NCBI RefSeq assembly: GCF_021223605.1
Contig: NZ_CP075175.1
Location: 2,672,501-2,736,500, forward strand
Length of the DNA: 64,000 nucleotides
Direction of reading: 5' to 3'
Source: Paenibacillus sp. 481
Lineage (GTDB): Bacteria; Bacillota; Bacilli; Paenibacillales; Paenibacillaceae
Positions 43,277-52,992 of the stretch are shown here, piece by piece. Numbering within the stretch: position 1 is the first letter of the stretch; each line of letters opens with the position of its first letter. The notes under the pieces were generated by a model, which saw nothing but the letters and a program-made list of their open reading frames with translations, was not told the DNA's origin and ran no database searches. Position numbers and translations under genes: made by a program.

Positions 43277-43759
43277 TTGAAAATCGTGCTGAATGCGGAT
43301 GAAATTCGTAAGCTGCTTCCTCATAGATGGCCATTTTTGTTACTTGATCGCGTTGTAGAGCTTCAACCAGGAGTGAGCGGCGTCGGTATTAAAAATGTAA
43401 CGATAAGCGAGCCGTTCTTCGAGGGACATTTTCCGACTGAGTCGATTATGCCAGGTGTACTCATCGTCGAGGCGCTGGCGCAGATGACAGCTGTTGTTTA
43501 CTGCACAGGAGCTATGCAGCAAATGCAAACGACGAGTGACGATGAGCTCGTAATCGATGAGCAAGCGGCTTCACGTGTTGGTTACTTAGTGGCGATCCGA
43601 GATTTCAAATTCATGAAACCGGTTACACCGGGAGATCAGTTGCAATTAAGAGTAAAGTTGGGCCGTTCGGTCGGCGCGTTGTCGCAAGTTAAAGTGTGTG
43701 CCATGGTGGATAAGCATATTGTGGCAGAGGGGACGATGAGTGTATCGCAGCGAGTGTAA
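43277..43759 (+). CDS. 3-hydroxyacyl-ACP dehydratase (FabZ-like)
   Basis: A 160-residue hot-dog dehydratase. Catalytic His in LLPHRWPFLLLDRV and Glu region EGHFPTESIMPGVLIVEALA are intact. TTG start with GAAGGAGGA. It removes water from the 3-hydroxyacyl-ACP. No enoyl reductase gene accompanies it, so the product may keep its double bonds. Confidence 0.9.
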   Translation: MKIVLNADEIRKLLPHRWPFLLLDRVVELQPGVSGVGIKNVTISEPFFEGHFPTESIMPGVLIVEALAQMTAVVYCTGAMQQMQTTSDDELVIDEQAASRVGYLVAIRDFKFMKPVTPGDQLQLRVKLGRSVGALSQVKVCAMVDKHIVAEGTMSVSQRV

Positions 43760-43816
43760 GTGAAGTCGTAATCACGCGAGCTAGAGACATTATTTTATAA
43801 AAAAAAGGTGATGAAC

Positions 43817-44995
43817 ATGGATAAGCTGCTTAACATATCGGCCTTAACTGAAAAATTTGCTAGTGGCGGTACGCTCCGCGATGATGGTGGATACGGTGTT
43901 GTTGCTTCTTATGGAGATATTCGTGCCGAGTATAACACGATTCGTACAGGGATCGGCATTGTCAATTTGTCAGGCTCAGGCCTGTTTAAAATTAGCGGGG
44001 AAGGCGCTGTCGATTTTGTAAGTGAGCTTGTGACAAGAGATATTGAATTTCTCGACACGGAGCATGTTGTATTCACTTTAATGCTAGATGACAAGGGAGA
44101 TATCCTTGATCTCGTGAGCTTGTATCGTTTGGAGGATTCGTTTCTTATCGAAACTTCGGCCATGAAACGAGACACGATCACAGCTTGGTTGCGCGAGCGT
44201 TGTGGAGGAGCAGACAACGTCGAATTAGAAGATCTAGGATCGACACATAGCTTGATCGGCTTTGAGGGCCCGCATGCTTGGAAACTGGCACAGACGCTCA
44301 TCACGTTTGAAATTTCTTCGCTTCCGTACCAATCGTTTGTGGAGACCGACATTCAAGGGGTACAGATGCTATTTATTCGCAGCGGTTTTACGGGGGAGTA
44401 TGGCTATAAAGTTGTTGCCCCGCATGAAATGGCTTGCTCATTATGGGAGCAGCTTATGGAATTTAGCGGCGACGAAGACGATGAGCAGAGCGAAGACGAA
44501 CGTTATGTAGTGGCTCCTGTCGGTGCAGAAGCCTTGGAGATCGCCATGCTGGAGGTGCGACAGCCAAATGCCAAAGTGGACGGAAGTATTTCGGTGTATG
44601 AAGCTTGCGTGGAATGGTTCGTAAGCTTTCCGAAGGAGCATTATATCGGACGCGATGCGTTAATGGGGCCGTTGCAGCAATCGGTGAATCAGAGATTAGT
44701 TGGCTTTACGGCAAAGGCAGAGAACGAGGCCGAAGTGGAGGCCAGTGCGGAGGTCGTACTATCTCTCGAAGTTGGAAATTCAGTCATCATTGAAGACATC
44801 AAGATAGGTTCAATTGTGCAGGTTGTATATAGCCCAATCTTGGACAAGTACTTAGGGCTAGCTTTAGTGGATCAGACTTTTGCGGTATCTGGTATTCAAA
44901 TAGAAGCTTTGGATCGTACAGGTGAACGCATACGGTTAACAACGCAATCATCTCCATATGTCATCCCGAAATCTTGGTCTATTAAAATGATTTAG
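43817..44995 (+). CDS. GcvT-like aminomethyltransferase-fold protein
   Basis: A 392-residue protein of the GcvT/YgfZ folate-binding fold: IRTGIGIVNLSGSGLFKISG, then FVSELVTRDI, SGFTGEYGYKVVAP and a C-terminal barrel. Such proteins transfer one-carbon units with tetrahydrofolate or serve as folate-linked repair factors. It is not the glycine cleavage T protein, as no gcvP or gcvH is nearby. Its place between the dehydratase and ketosynthase genes suggests a tailoring role, for example one-carbon transfer to the chain; this is inference. The ATG at 43817 follows AAAAAGGTGAT. Confidence 0.75.
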   Translation: MDKLLNISALTEKFASGGTLRDDGGYGVVASYGDIRAEYNTIRTGIGIVNLSGSGLFKISGEGAVDFVSELVTRDIEFLDTEHVVFTLMLDDKGDILDLVSLYRLEDSFLIETSAMKRDTITAWLRERCGGADNVELEDLGSTHSLIGFEGPHAWKLAQTLITFEISSLPYQSFVETDIQGVQMLFIRSGFTGEYGYKVVAPHEMACSLWEQLMEFSGDEDDEQSEDERYVVAPVGAEALEIAMLEVRQPNAKVDGSISVYEACVEWFVSFPKEHYIGRDALMGPLQQSVNQRLVGFTAKAENEAEVEASAEVVLSLEVGNSVIIEDIKIGSIVQVVYSPILDKYLGLALVDQTFAVSGIQIEALDRTGERIRLTTQSSPYVIPKSWSIKMI

Positions 44996-45009
44996 GAGGC
45001 TCTGGCCGT

Positions 45010-47598
45010 ATGCCTAACCAACACACTCAAATTGCGGTAACGGGAATCGGAATTATTTGCGCCAACGGCAATTCAGTTGAACAATTTTGGCGTAACATCG
45101 TTGCTGGTAATAGCGGCATAAAGCCGATTCGAGCAGTAGATATGACCCACATTGCAGCCACCGTCGGAGGAGAGGTTGGCGATTATAAGGCAGAGCACTA
45201 TTTTAATGAGGATGAATGTAAGCGCATGGACCGTGCAGGGCAATTTGCGGTCATTGCTGCTAGAGAAGCGGTGAAGCATTCCCAGTTAGAGTTAAAAGCT
45301 TTTGACTCTTATCGAACAGGCATTGTTCTAGGAACTTCGCTCGGTGGAATGCGCAGTGGCGAATTGTTTCATGAGCAATGGATTCGGGACGGCTTGGAGC
45401 AAACGGATGAAGAGTTGCTATTCATGTATCCGATTCATACGCCGTGCGATAATATCGCGCATGATTTAGGACTGAAAGGCCCGCGCAGCGTTATCTCCAA
45501 TGCATGCGCAGCTGGAACGAACGCGATTGGCTACGCCTGCGACATGATCCGAATGGGCGCAGCGGATGTGATGCTGGCAGGAGGCGTAGACCCGCTTACT
45601 CGCTTATCCTATAGCGGATTCAACAGCTTGCAAGCTTTAAGCCCAACGGCCTGTGCGCCTTACAGCAAGAGTGATGGCCTCAACTTAGGTGAGGGGGCGG
45701 CCATTCTAGTGCTAGAGCGAATGGATGTTGCTTTGCAACGCGGAGCAACCATTATTGCGGAAGTGCTGGATTATGAGCTGTCAGCGGATGCCTATCATTT
45801 AACAGCACCTGATCCGGGTGGTGCTGGTGCGCTCCGCTCGATGAAAGGGGCACTGCGTAAGGCGGGGTTGTCCGAGCATGATGTCGATTATATTAACGGG
45901 CATGGCACGGGAACGCCGACCAACGATACTTCGGAGCCGAAAGCGTTGCGCGCGCTAATGACTGCGGGGAGCATTCCCGTATCGTCTTCCAAATCAATGG
46001 TTGGACATATGTTAGGCGCAGCTGGAGCAGCTGAAGCAGTGGCATCTGTACTAGCGATTGAGAACTCATTTATACCGCCAACGGTCAATTTTGATGTGCA
46101 GAGTCAAAAGTTCGATATCGACTTTGTTCCGAACGCAGGCCGTTCTGCCGACTTGAACGTCATCCTTTCAAATTCATTCGCATTCGGCGGGAACAATGCT
46201 ACTGTGTTGTTCGGTAAGCATAAGAAGTGTGAAGTGCGGATTCAAGAGCAAGTTCCCGAAGTAACTCAGGAACAAGCACATGAGCAAGCACGTGAACAAG
46301 CACATGAACAAGCACGTGGGCAAGCTCAAGTGCAAGACGCAGAAGAGTCAGCTCATTTTCCAAAAAAGCGCCACAAAGTAGTTATCACTGGAGTTGGTGC
46401 TATTGCTGGCAATGCCGCGAACCTGGAGCAAATCTATAGTTTGCTACGCGAGCATCAAAGCGGGTTAAGCCCGATCTCAAGCTTTGATACAAGTGGCTAC
46501 ATTCAGCGTGAGGCAGGACAAATTCCTGAACTCCGCTACAGTAAAATGATTAATCCGAGTCTCCTGCGCAAAATGGATACGTTAAGTAAGCAAGCGACAG
46601 CTGTCACGAAGATGGCGCTGGAAGATGCGAAATTGTCAGTGACTCGCCATAACAGCGAGCAAATCGGAGTTCTGTTTGCTACCGGATCAGGACCGATCGA
46701 GACGGTCGAATCGTTCAATCGGGTTGTGCTGCAAGAAGGCGCAAAGATGGCCAATGCCAAATTGTTTCCAAACACTGTAATGAATGCAGCCGCGGGCCAC
46801 ATATGTATCCATTTTAATATTAAAGGACCAACGTCTACAATTGCGGCTGGTGGGGTTTCTATCGTCAACGCGCTTTTCTACGCTAACGCGATGATTCAAT
46901 CAGGTTCGTGCCAAACGGTACTTGTCGTCTCCTCGGATGAATTTAATGAGCCGATGCTGGCTGGGCATCAGCGCTTGTCGGGATTTTTAACGCCGACAAC
47001 GATGCGTCCATTTGATGAGCAGCGGAACGGCGTTGTGCTGGGGAGCGGCAGTGTCTGCTTCGTCGTAGAGAGTGAAGCAGCAGCTCTTGCACGCGGAGCG
47101 CGAATTGTGGCGGAGCTCAAAGGTTTCGGCATGACCTCGGATTGTCGGGCAATCGGAGGAGTTAATCCACGCGGACAAGAATGGTCGGCCGCGTTTCAAA
47201 AAGCGCTGGCAGACGCCAACATGTCTGCCGAACAAATCGATTACGTTGCAGCGGCCGCCAACGGTCATCGCATGTTTGATTACGCCGAGGCCCAAGCATT
47301 GGAGCGGGTATTTGGCGGCGATGTTCCGGTTAGTGCGCCGAAGTCGATGTTCGGCGAAACACATGGTACAGCAGGCGGAATTGGCCTGTTGACAGCCTTG
47401 TACGCGATGAACGAATCGGCCATTCCAGGTATTCAGCATTTGAATGAACCACTGCGGAGCGTCAAAGTCGATTTTGTAACAGAATCGTTGCGTAAAGCTA
47501 AAGTGGATCATGCTCTTATTAGTTCATTTGCTTATGGCGGCAATTATAACGCGTTAGTTGTTGGCAAATATAATGGGGATGCTGAATGTTCTCCATAA
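45010..47598 (+). CDS. Ketosynthase - chain-length-factor-like fusion protein
   Basis: An 862-residue protein with two FabF-type ketosynthase domains. Domain 1 (about 5-402) is complete: Cys166 in SNACAAGT, His298 in NGHGTGT and His333 in SMVGHMLGAAG. Domain 2 (about 456-855) aligns without gaps but has Gly at the Cys position (residue 615, IAAGGVS) and Glu for the second His (SMFGETHGTAGG), so it cannot condense and resembles the chain length factor of type II PKS. A Gln/Ala/His-rich repeat linker (about 410-450) joins them. TTAGGAGG precedes the ATG. It is the last gene of the operon. Confidence 0.88.
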   Translation: MPNQHTQIAVTGIGIICANGNSVEQFWRNIVAGNSGIKPIRAVDMTHIAATVGGEVGDYKAEHYFNEDECKRMDRAGQFAVIAAREAVKHSQLELKAFDSYRTGIVLGTSLGGMRSGELFHEQWIRDGLEQTDEELLFMYPIHTPCDNIAHDLGLKGPRSVISNACAAGTNAIGYACDMIRMGAADVMLAGGVDPLTRLSYSGFNSLQALSPTACAPYSKSDGLNLGEGAAILVLERMDVALQRGATIIAEVLDYELSADAYHLTAPDPGGAGALRSMKGALRKAGLSEHDVDYINGHGTGTPTNDTSEPKALRALMTAGSIPVSSSKSMVGHMLGAAGAAEAVASVLAIENSFIPPTVNFDVQSQKFDIDFVPNAGRSADLNVILSNSFAFGGNNATVLFGKHKKCEVRIQEQVPEVTQEQAHEQAREQAHEQARGQAQVQDAEESAHFPKKRHKVVITGVGAIAGNAANLEQIYSLLREHQSGLSPISSFDTSGYIQREAGQIPELRYSKMINPSLLRKMDTLSKQATAVTKMALEDAKLSVTRHNSEQIGVLFATGSGPIETVESFNRVVLQEGAKMANAKLFPNTVMNAAAGHICIHFNIKGPTSTIAAGGVSIVNALFYANAMIQSGSCQTVLVVSSDEFNEPMLAGHQRLSGFLTPTTMRPFDEQRNGVVLGSGSVCFVVESEAAALARGARIVAELKGFGMTSDCRAIGGVNPRGQEWSAAFQKALADANMSAEQIDYVAAAANGHRMFDYAEAQALERVFGGDVPVSAPKSMFGETHGTAGGIGLLTALYAMNESAIPGIQHLNEPLRSVKVDFVTESLRKAKVDHALISSFAYGGNYNALVVGKYNGDAECSP

Positions 47599-47828
47599 GA
47601 GGACAAACGGCCATAATGTCTATACAAAAGAGGACAATAGGGGGGATTGTTCAGAGCGCGAATTGGTGTAGTAGGCAGTCCGTATGTAGGGTTTGAGTTG
47701 AACGTGAACACTACATATTGAATTTGTTGCATAGGATGTCGTGTATCTCCCATAGAGAAATGTGTCCACTATTTGAAAGACATTTTAGCTTGGCTTTCCG
47801 TAATACGAGGACATCGCTAATAAAATGC
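47599..47828. other. Non-coding stretch after the FAS/PKS-like operon
   Basis: No gene that I can support. Short direct repeats AAGAGGACA occur twice near the start (about 47596 and 47630), and GAGGACATC near 47808. Possibly the remains of a mobile sequence, but nothing is identifiable. Confidence 0.3.
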
Positions 47829-47866
47829 GAACCCCCTTGCGTCCGCTACTAACGCAAGGGGGTTCC
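47829..47866. terminator. Strong hairpin terminator
   Basis: A 14-bp perfect stem (47829-47842 with 47852-47865) with a 9-base loop. It is the first strong terminator after the operon. Confidence 0.75.
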
Positions 47867-48101
47867 GTCGTATCTTAAAAGGGGGAGAATGTCATGCTAT
47901 TTTATATTCACCACTATGATGGCGTTTGAAACAGGAAACATAAAAATCGTACAAAAAAGGTATGATTTATTAATGATTGGCATATATGAAAGAAACGTCC
48001 TTCCGTCCATTGCAAAAAAACAGGTTCCAGCTTCACGTTTCGACATGCTATAATGGAAAATAAAACCACGCCGATCCGTTGGCGTTACAGTTGGAGGCGT
48101 A

Positions 48102-49283
48102 ATGATGGGCATGGCGAATGGAGCAGAGTGGCAATTACTTTCATTCAGCTCAGAAGACAATATGCCAGGTTTACTATGTATTATGGAGAACGGTACAGTG
48201 GAACAATCCGCGGAAGCGGCGACTGAGCTGTTCGAACAACTATGTCATGAAGACGTCGTATCAGACGCAGCGTTCTCACTTGCAGACACACTGCTGAATA
48301 TCGTTGCTGTTCCGTATAAGACAGTGGCGAAAGCTGTTATTTTAAATGGTATGGCAAATTTGCTCCGTTGTGCGTCTGCACTTGACGCCCCCATATTTGG
48401 GACGGCACCATTAAAGCCTGCTGCTGAAACGACTTCATGTTTCAAGAACGTGGAGCGCGAGCGAGTGGCAGCCATTGCGCATCATTGGGAACAAGTGCTG
48501 TTGCAGCGGCTCCCAGAATGGCTGGAACTGTTGGAAGATGAAGAAACGACGGCGATACAAGTCGTTTATTTATTACATATGTTGCAATCGCAGGATGAAC
48601 GAATAGAAGCTGGCTTGCAACGAGCCGTCTACTCGTCTCATCGTAATCGTGTGCGGTGGAATGCGCTTACTGCCTTATCCTATTGTCGTCAAAGACTTAA
48701 CAAGCCATTTAGCCCTGCGATAGCCTTTGGACAACATTGTGGGGATACCATTTATGAAGCGCTGCGTGTCGTTTGTATGTGTGTATCGTCAGACGAAACG
48801 AGAGCAACGATGCATACTGATGATTGGCTAGCTTTAAGTAAGGGCTGCGCATTACCAAGAACCGACCGGCTTTTGTTTCCGTGGGGAGACGGGGCGCCTG
48901 CGGCCATTTGTGCGCAAGCAGCCGTTTACGCGTTAAGGCAGACTAGCGTCGAGGAGCGAGTCACATTTTGGAGTGAAACGCTAGAAAAAAGTATACAAGC
49001 ACACCAACTCTGTGCACGCAAAGTCACTTGGGAAATCGGTGGTTCCATTGTGCAATGGGATGAAGAGTGGCTGCAATGGAACTGGACTGCGCCAATGCTG
49101 GTGGCGGACAGTATGCTGCTGTCTTTGTTTGGAGAAGGAGATTCATCAACTGAAATGACGGTTGGATTAAAGCGAGTGCTACATTTATGTATTCAGCATG
49201 GAGTTGAACTACCTAATGCTGAGCGCTATTGTATCCAGCACCTTATTCATGATATTAGGCTGGAAATTGACCATTTAGGATAA
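48102..49283 (+). CDS. Unknown helical-repeat protein
   Basis: A 393-residue cytosolic protein, nearly all helical, with spaced Leu/Ala patterns like HEAT/ARM repeats; Cys and Trp are common (for example QWDEEWLQWNW). It is not recognised. TTGGAGG precedes two adjacent ATGs (48102 and 48105). It has no signal peptide or membrane segment. It stands alone between the FAS/PKS-like operon and the small minus-strand gene. Confidence 0.65.
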   Translation: MMGMANGAEWQLLSFSSEDNMPGLLCIMENGTVEQSAEAATELFEQLCHEDVVSDAAFSLADTLLNIVAVPYKTVAKAVILNGMANLLRCASALDAPIFGTAPLKPAAETTSCFKNVERERVAAIAHHWEQVLLQRLPEWLELLEDEETTAIQVVYLLHMLQSQDERIEAGLQRAVYSSHRNRVRWNALTALSYCRQRLNKPFSPAIAFGQHCGDTIYEALRVVCMCVSSDETRATMHTDDWLALSKGCALPRTDRLLFPWGDGAPAAICAQAAVYALRQTSVEERVTFWSETLEKSIQAHQLCARKVTWEIGGSIVQWDEEWLQWNWTAPMLVADSMLLSLFGEGDSSTEMTVGLKRVLHLCIQHGVELPNAERYCIQHLIHDIRLEIDHLG

Positions 49284-49421
49284 CTTTATGCGGAACAATT
49301 AGAATGGGAACATGTATATAGCCCCGCATAATAACATGAGGCAGAGCATGGCTGCTGCAAACGCTCATACCCTGCGCCCATGTTTAACTTTATTTCATAT
49401 CTTTTGATGGAGGCGGAACAA

Positions 49422-49565
49422 TTAATCCGTCTTTTTGTGTTGCTGTTGAAAAGGAACTGCTGTTTTCGCGTTTTCGATCGTATCGTTTACGAACGCCATG
49501 TCTTGATTTTTGGCATGGGTATTTGTCGTGCCTTTGTAATTTCCGCGATGTGTTTTATTTTCCAC
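49422..49565 (-). CDS. Small hydrophilic protein, 47 residues, not recognised
   Basis: The minus-strand frame from 49565 begins with GTG preceded by a perfect AAAAAGGAGG at 7-base spacing, which marks this start and not the ATGs further upstream. The product (MENKTHRGNYKGTTNTHAKN at its start) is polar, rich in Asn, Thr, Lys and Gln, and lacks hydrophobic stretches, resembling in composition the many tiny spore proteins of Bacillales. Identity unknown. Confidence 0.5.
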   Translation of the reverse strand: MENKTHRGNYKGTTNTHAKNQDMAFVNDTIENAKTAVPFQQQHKKTD

Positions 49566-49764
49566 GAATATTCCTCCTTTTTGCGCCATATCATGACCTA
49601 ACGATTGTCCTTTATGACCAAACTGTAGTCTGGTTCCAGCTTTTACAGTTTCATTGTTTGCTGTCGCCACAAAGCTTATCCACTGTAGCTTGACAAGATA
49701 CATAACGTATCATATGCTATCTTGGATACAAATTGTATCAATTTGTGTAAAAGGAGATTAAGCG

Positions 49765-50553
49765 ATGCGTACAAAGCGTTCTCATCTGACAAGTTGGTTA
49801 AGTAAAGTCATGCTGGTTGTCATGCTATTGTTATCGTTCTCTGGCACAGGATTTGCAAATGAAGAAGCGGTGGCAACAACGGAAGCAGAACTGGAAATCA
49901 ATGATGAAGAGACAGGAAAAAAGCTAGTTGTCGCCTATGCGGTTTGTTCGGACAAACCGAATTTTCACAAATGGGTCATTGACAACAAATCGACAAAAGC
50001 ACGGGGCGTCAATTGGAAGACGAGCGGACAAGAGAAATATAAGGACGATGGTTATGTGCTGATTAATGGAAAAAGTTCAGCCACTATTTATTCGGTTAAA
50101 GATCCGAAAAGTAGCAAAAACGTAAAGCTGACGGTAAAAGATGAGAAAAACAAAACGACGTTGGCGACAGCTGCAAGTGAGCAAGCGGAATGCGGAGATC
50201 CAGGGGGCGGGAAAAAACGAGGCAAAATTCAATTCACCTTATCAGACTATGGGCTGTGGGAAGACGAAGGGGGAGTCATTCTTACGATTGAACGTATCAA
50301 AGGGGATGAAGGGGAAATTACGGCTCAGGTGTGCTTGTGCAGTGGAACAGCAGATGCAGGTAAAGATTTTGATGATCAGGTCAAAACGGTTGTGTTTGGG
50401 GATGGAGAGGTTGTGAAGGAAGTTTTTATCCCGATCGTCAATGATAATCAAGTTGAAGATGATGAAAACTTTAAGGCATGGCTGCAAGCGGACGACGATG
50501 TACTCGGTTTTCGGCAAGCAACGTGGATTCATATTAAGGACGATGATTACTGA
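49765..50553 (+). CDS. Secreted Calx-beta domain protein
   Basis: A 262-residue exported protein with signal peptide (to about residue 31, GFA-NE). The middle is a beta-rich region with two Cys. A Calx-beta domain covers about 150-262: FTLSDYGLWEDEGGVILTIE, then GTADAGKDFDDQVKTVVFGD and the Ca2+-binding-like NDNQVEDDENF. Calx-beta domains bind calcium and mediate adhesion or matrix contacts. RBS AAAAGGAGATT precedes the ATG. Single gene. Confidence 0.8.
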   Translation: MRTKRSHLTSWLSKVMLVVMLLLSFSGTGFANEEAVATTEAELEINDEETGKKLVVAYAVCSDKPNFHKWVIDNKSTKARGVNWKTSGQEKYKDDGYVLINGKSSATIYSVKDPKSSKNVKLTVKDEKNKTTLATAASEQAECGDPGGGKKRGKIQFTLSDYGLWEDEGGVILTIERIKGDEGEITAQVCLCSGTADAGKDFDDQVKTVVFGDGEVVKEVFIPIVNDNQVEDDENFKAWLQADDDVLGFRQATWIHIKDDDY

Positions 50554-50582
50554 TACAAAAGTTTAATAGGATAAATATGCGG

Positions 50583-50614
50583 AAAAAATCTAGTCGATGA
50601 CTAGGTTTTTTCTG
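50583..50614. terminator. Bidirectional-type terminator
   Basis: AAAATCTAGTC pairs with GACTAGGTTTT around GAT, followed by a T run. Confidence 0.8.
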
Positions 50615-50764
50615 CGTTGTTGGTTATAATGGTTAAGGAATTTTTACTGGATAAGCGACACGCAGGTTGCGCCTATAGATCGAACCAAATCAATCTGCGA
50701 ATGTATACAATAAAGCAATAACACGATGACGATAATATATACTGTTGAGGAGTTGTAATCATAT

Positions 50765-51865
50765 ATGGCATTGAAAGCTGGTATCGTTGGATTGCCGAAC
50801 GTAGGTAAATCCACATTATTCAACGCAATTACGCAAGCAGGTGCAGAATCTGCTAACTACCCATTCTGTACGATTGACCCGAACGTCGGTGTCGTAGAAG
50901 TTCCGGACGAGCGTTTGACGAAGCTTACTGAACTTGTTGTTCCTAACCGCACGGTTCCAACTGCATTTGAATTTGTTGATATTGCAGGTTTGGTTCGCGG
51001 CGCGAGCAAAGGCGAAGGCTTGGGCAACAAATTCCTTGCTCATATTCGTGAAGTTGATGCGATTGTGCACGTTGTACGTTGTTTTGAAGATGAGAACATT
51101 ACGCACGTTGACGGCAAAGTCAACCCGATTAGCGATATTCAAACGATCAACCTTGAGCTTATCTTGGCCGATTTGGATTCAGTCGAGAAGCGTTTGGATC
51201 GTTCTAAAAAAAGCTTGAAGAGCGGCGACAAGAAAATCTTAGCTGAAGTTGAAGTGTTGGAGCGCTTGAAGGCAGCTCTGTATGACGACATGCCAGCACG
51301 CAGCTTGGAGTTGAGCGAAGATGAGAAGCTGACTGTTCGCGATTTGCATTTGTTGACGATGAAGCCTGTATTGTATGCGGCGAACGTTAGCGAAGATGGC
51401 GTAACAGATGCGGACAACAATCCGTATGTACAGCAAGTTCGTGAGTTTGCAGCTGCTGAAAATGCGGCAGTAGTACCTATTAGCGCGAAGGTAGAAGCTG
51501 AAATTGCTGAGCTTGAAGGCGAAGACAAAGCGATGTTCCTTGAGGAGCTTGGTTTGGAAGCTTCAGGTCTAGACCGTTTGATCAATGCGGCATACAGCTT
51601 GCTTGGCTTGTACACGTACTTCACTGCTGGTGTTCAAGAAGTTCGCGCGTGGACAATTCGTAAGGGCATGAAAGCGCCGCAAGCAGCTGGTGTTATTCAT
51701 ACTGATTTTGAACGCGGCTTTATTCGCGCAGAAGTTGTATCCTACAACGATTTAGTTGCAGGTGGCTCGATGAACGTGGTTAAAGAGCAAGGCAAGTTGC
51801 GTTTGGAAGGTAAAGAATACGTGGTGCAGGACGGCGATGTTATGCACTTCCGTTTTAACGTTTAA
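50765..51865 (+). CDS. ychF: YchF-family redox-responsive GTPase/ATPase
   Basis: A 366-residue Obg-family P-loop NTPase (YyaF in Bacillus subtilis), ribosome-associated and generally preferring ATP. P-loop GLPNVGKST (about 8-16), [10 protein letters not shown] as G3, the variant NVSE as G4, and a C-terminal TGS-like domain ([20 protein letters not shown]). The ATG has GAGGAG upstream. Single gene upstream of prfA. Confidence 0.95.
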   Translation: MALKAGIVGLPNVGKSTLFNAITQAGAESANYPFCTIDPNVGVVEVPDERLTKLTELVVPNRTVPTAFEFVDIAGLVRGASKGEGLGNKFLAHIREVDAIVHVVRCFEDENITHVDGKVNPISDIQTINLELILADLDSVEKRLDRSKKSLKSGDKKILAEVEVLERLKAALYDDMPARSLELSEDEKLTVRDLHLLTMKPVLYAANVSEDGVTDADNNPYVQQVREFAAAENAAVVPISAKVEAEIAELEGEDKAMFLEELGLEASGLDRLINAAYSLLGLYTYFTAGVQEVRAWTIRKGMKAPQAAGVIHTDFERGFIRAEVVSYNDLVAGGSMNVVKEQGKLRLEGKEYVVQDGDVMHFRFNV

Positions 51866-51915
51866 TAGATAAAGCTAGCTTATGATTAAATGAGGATGAG
51901 AGAGGTGAGCGTGGC

Positions 51916-52992
51916 ATGATGATAGACCGTTTGCAATCCCTAGCGGATCGTTATGACAAATTGAGTGAGCTATTGTGCGATCCCGACGTAGCGAGTGATC
52001 CTAAAAAATTGCGCGACTACTCGAAAGAGCAGTCTGACCTACAACCGGCGTACGAAGCTTTTATGGAATATAAGACCGTGTCTAGTGAGCTTGAAGCAGC
52101 GAAAGCTATGATGCAAGAGAAGCTGGACGATGAAATGCGTGAAATGGTAAAAATGGAAATCGAAGAGCTGCAAGAGCGTGAAAAAGAGTTGCAGGAACGC
52201 GTTCGTATTTTGCTGTTGCCTAAAGATCCTAACGACGATAAGAACGTTGTCGTTGAGATTCGTGGCGCAGCAGGTGGCGACGAGGCAGCGTTGTTTGCGG
52301 CTGATTTGTACCGCATGTATACGCGTTATGCAGACTCCCAAGGCTGGCGTACGGAGCTGATGGAAGCGAACATCAGCGACTTGGGCGGCTTCAAGGAAGT
52401 TATTTTCATGATTAGCGGCAAAGGCGCGTACAGTAAGTTGAAGTACGAGAGCGGCGCGCACCGCGTTCAGCGTATTCCAGCAACAGAATCGGGCGGTCGT
52501 ATTCATACGTCCACATCGACGGTTGGGGTTATGCCGGAAATTGATGAGATCGAAGTTGAAATTTCAGATAAAGATATTCGTATTGATACGTTCTGTTCCT
52601 CTGGTGCAGGCGGACAGTCTGTTAATACGACGAAGTCGGCGGTACGTGTTACACATATTCCGACAGGTATCATGGCGACATGTCAAGACGGCAAGTCGCA
52701 GAACGATAACAAAGCGAAGGCGTTGCAAGTACTTCGTGCCCGTATTTTTGACATTAAACGTCAAGAAGAAGAGGCGAAGTATGCGGGCGAGCGCAAGAGT
52801 AAAGTTGGTACGGGAGATCGCTCTGAGCGCATTCGTACGTACAACTATCCACAAAGCCGTATAACGGATCACCGTATCGGTTTGACCTTGCACAAGCTGG
52901 ATCAAGTCATGAATGGCGATATGGAAGAGATCGTGCAGGCGTTGACAATGACGGAGCAAGCAGAGTTGTTGGAGCGTGAGAATTTAGCATGA
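51916..52992 (+). CDS. prfA: Peptide chain release factor 1
   Basis: RF1, recognising UAA and UAG. 358 residues with the GGQ motif in [20 protein letters not shown] (about 233) and the PxT-type codon recognition region in [17 protein letters not shown] precedes two adjacent ATGs. The stop overlaps the prmC start (ATGA), which couples the factor to the methyltransferase that modifies its GGQ glutamine. Confidence 0.96.
   Translation: MMIDRLQSLADRYDKLSELLCDPDVASDPKKLRDYSKEQSDLQPAYEAFMEYKTVSSELEAAKAMMQEKLDDEMREMVKMEIEELQEREKELQERVRILLLPKDPNDDKNVVVEIRGAAGGDEAALFAADLYRMYTRYADSQGWRTELMEANISDLGGFKEVIFMISGKGAYSKLKYESGAHRVQRIPATESGGRIHTSTSTVGVMPEIDEIEVEISDKDIRIDTFCSSGAGGQSVNTTKSAVRVTHIPTGIMATCQDGKSQNDNKAKALQVLRARIFDIKRQEEEAKYAGERKSKVGTGDRSERIRTYNYPQSRITDHRIGLTLHKLDQVMNGDMEEIVQALTMTEQAELLERENLA

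Noticed and set aside
47599-47830. IS remnant after the FAS/PKS-like operon
   Set aside because: Only short direct repeats; no inverted ends, transposase fragment or target duplication could be seen.
47894-47929. 11-codon frame (MLFYIHHYDGV) with a good GGGGGAG RBS
   Set aside because: Too short to support as a gene; no attenuator or coupled gene follows within 150 bases.
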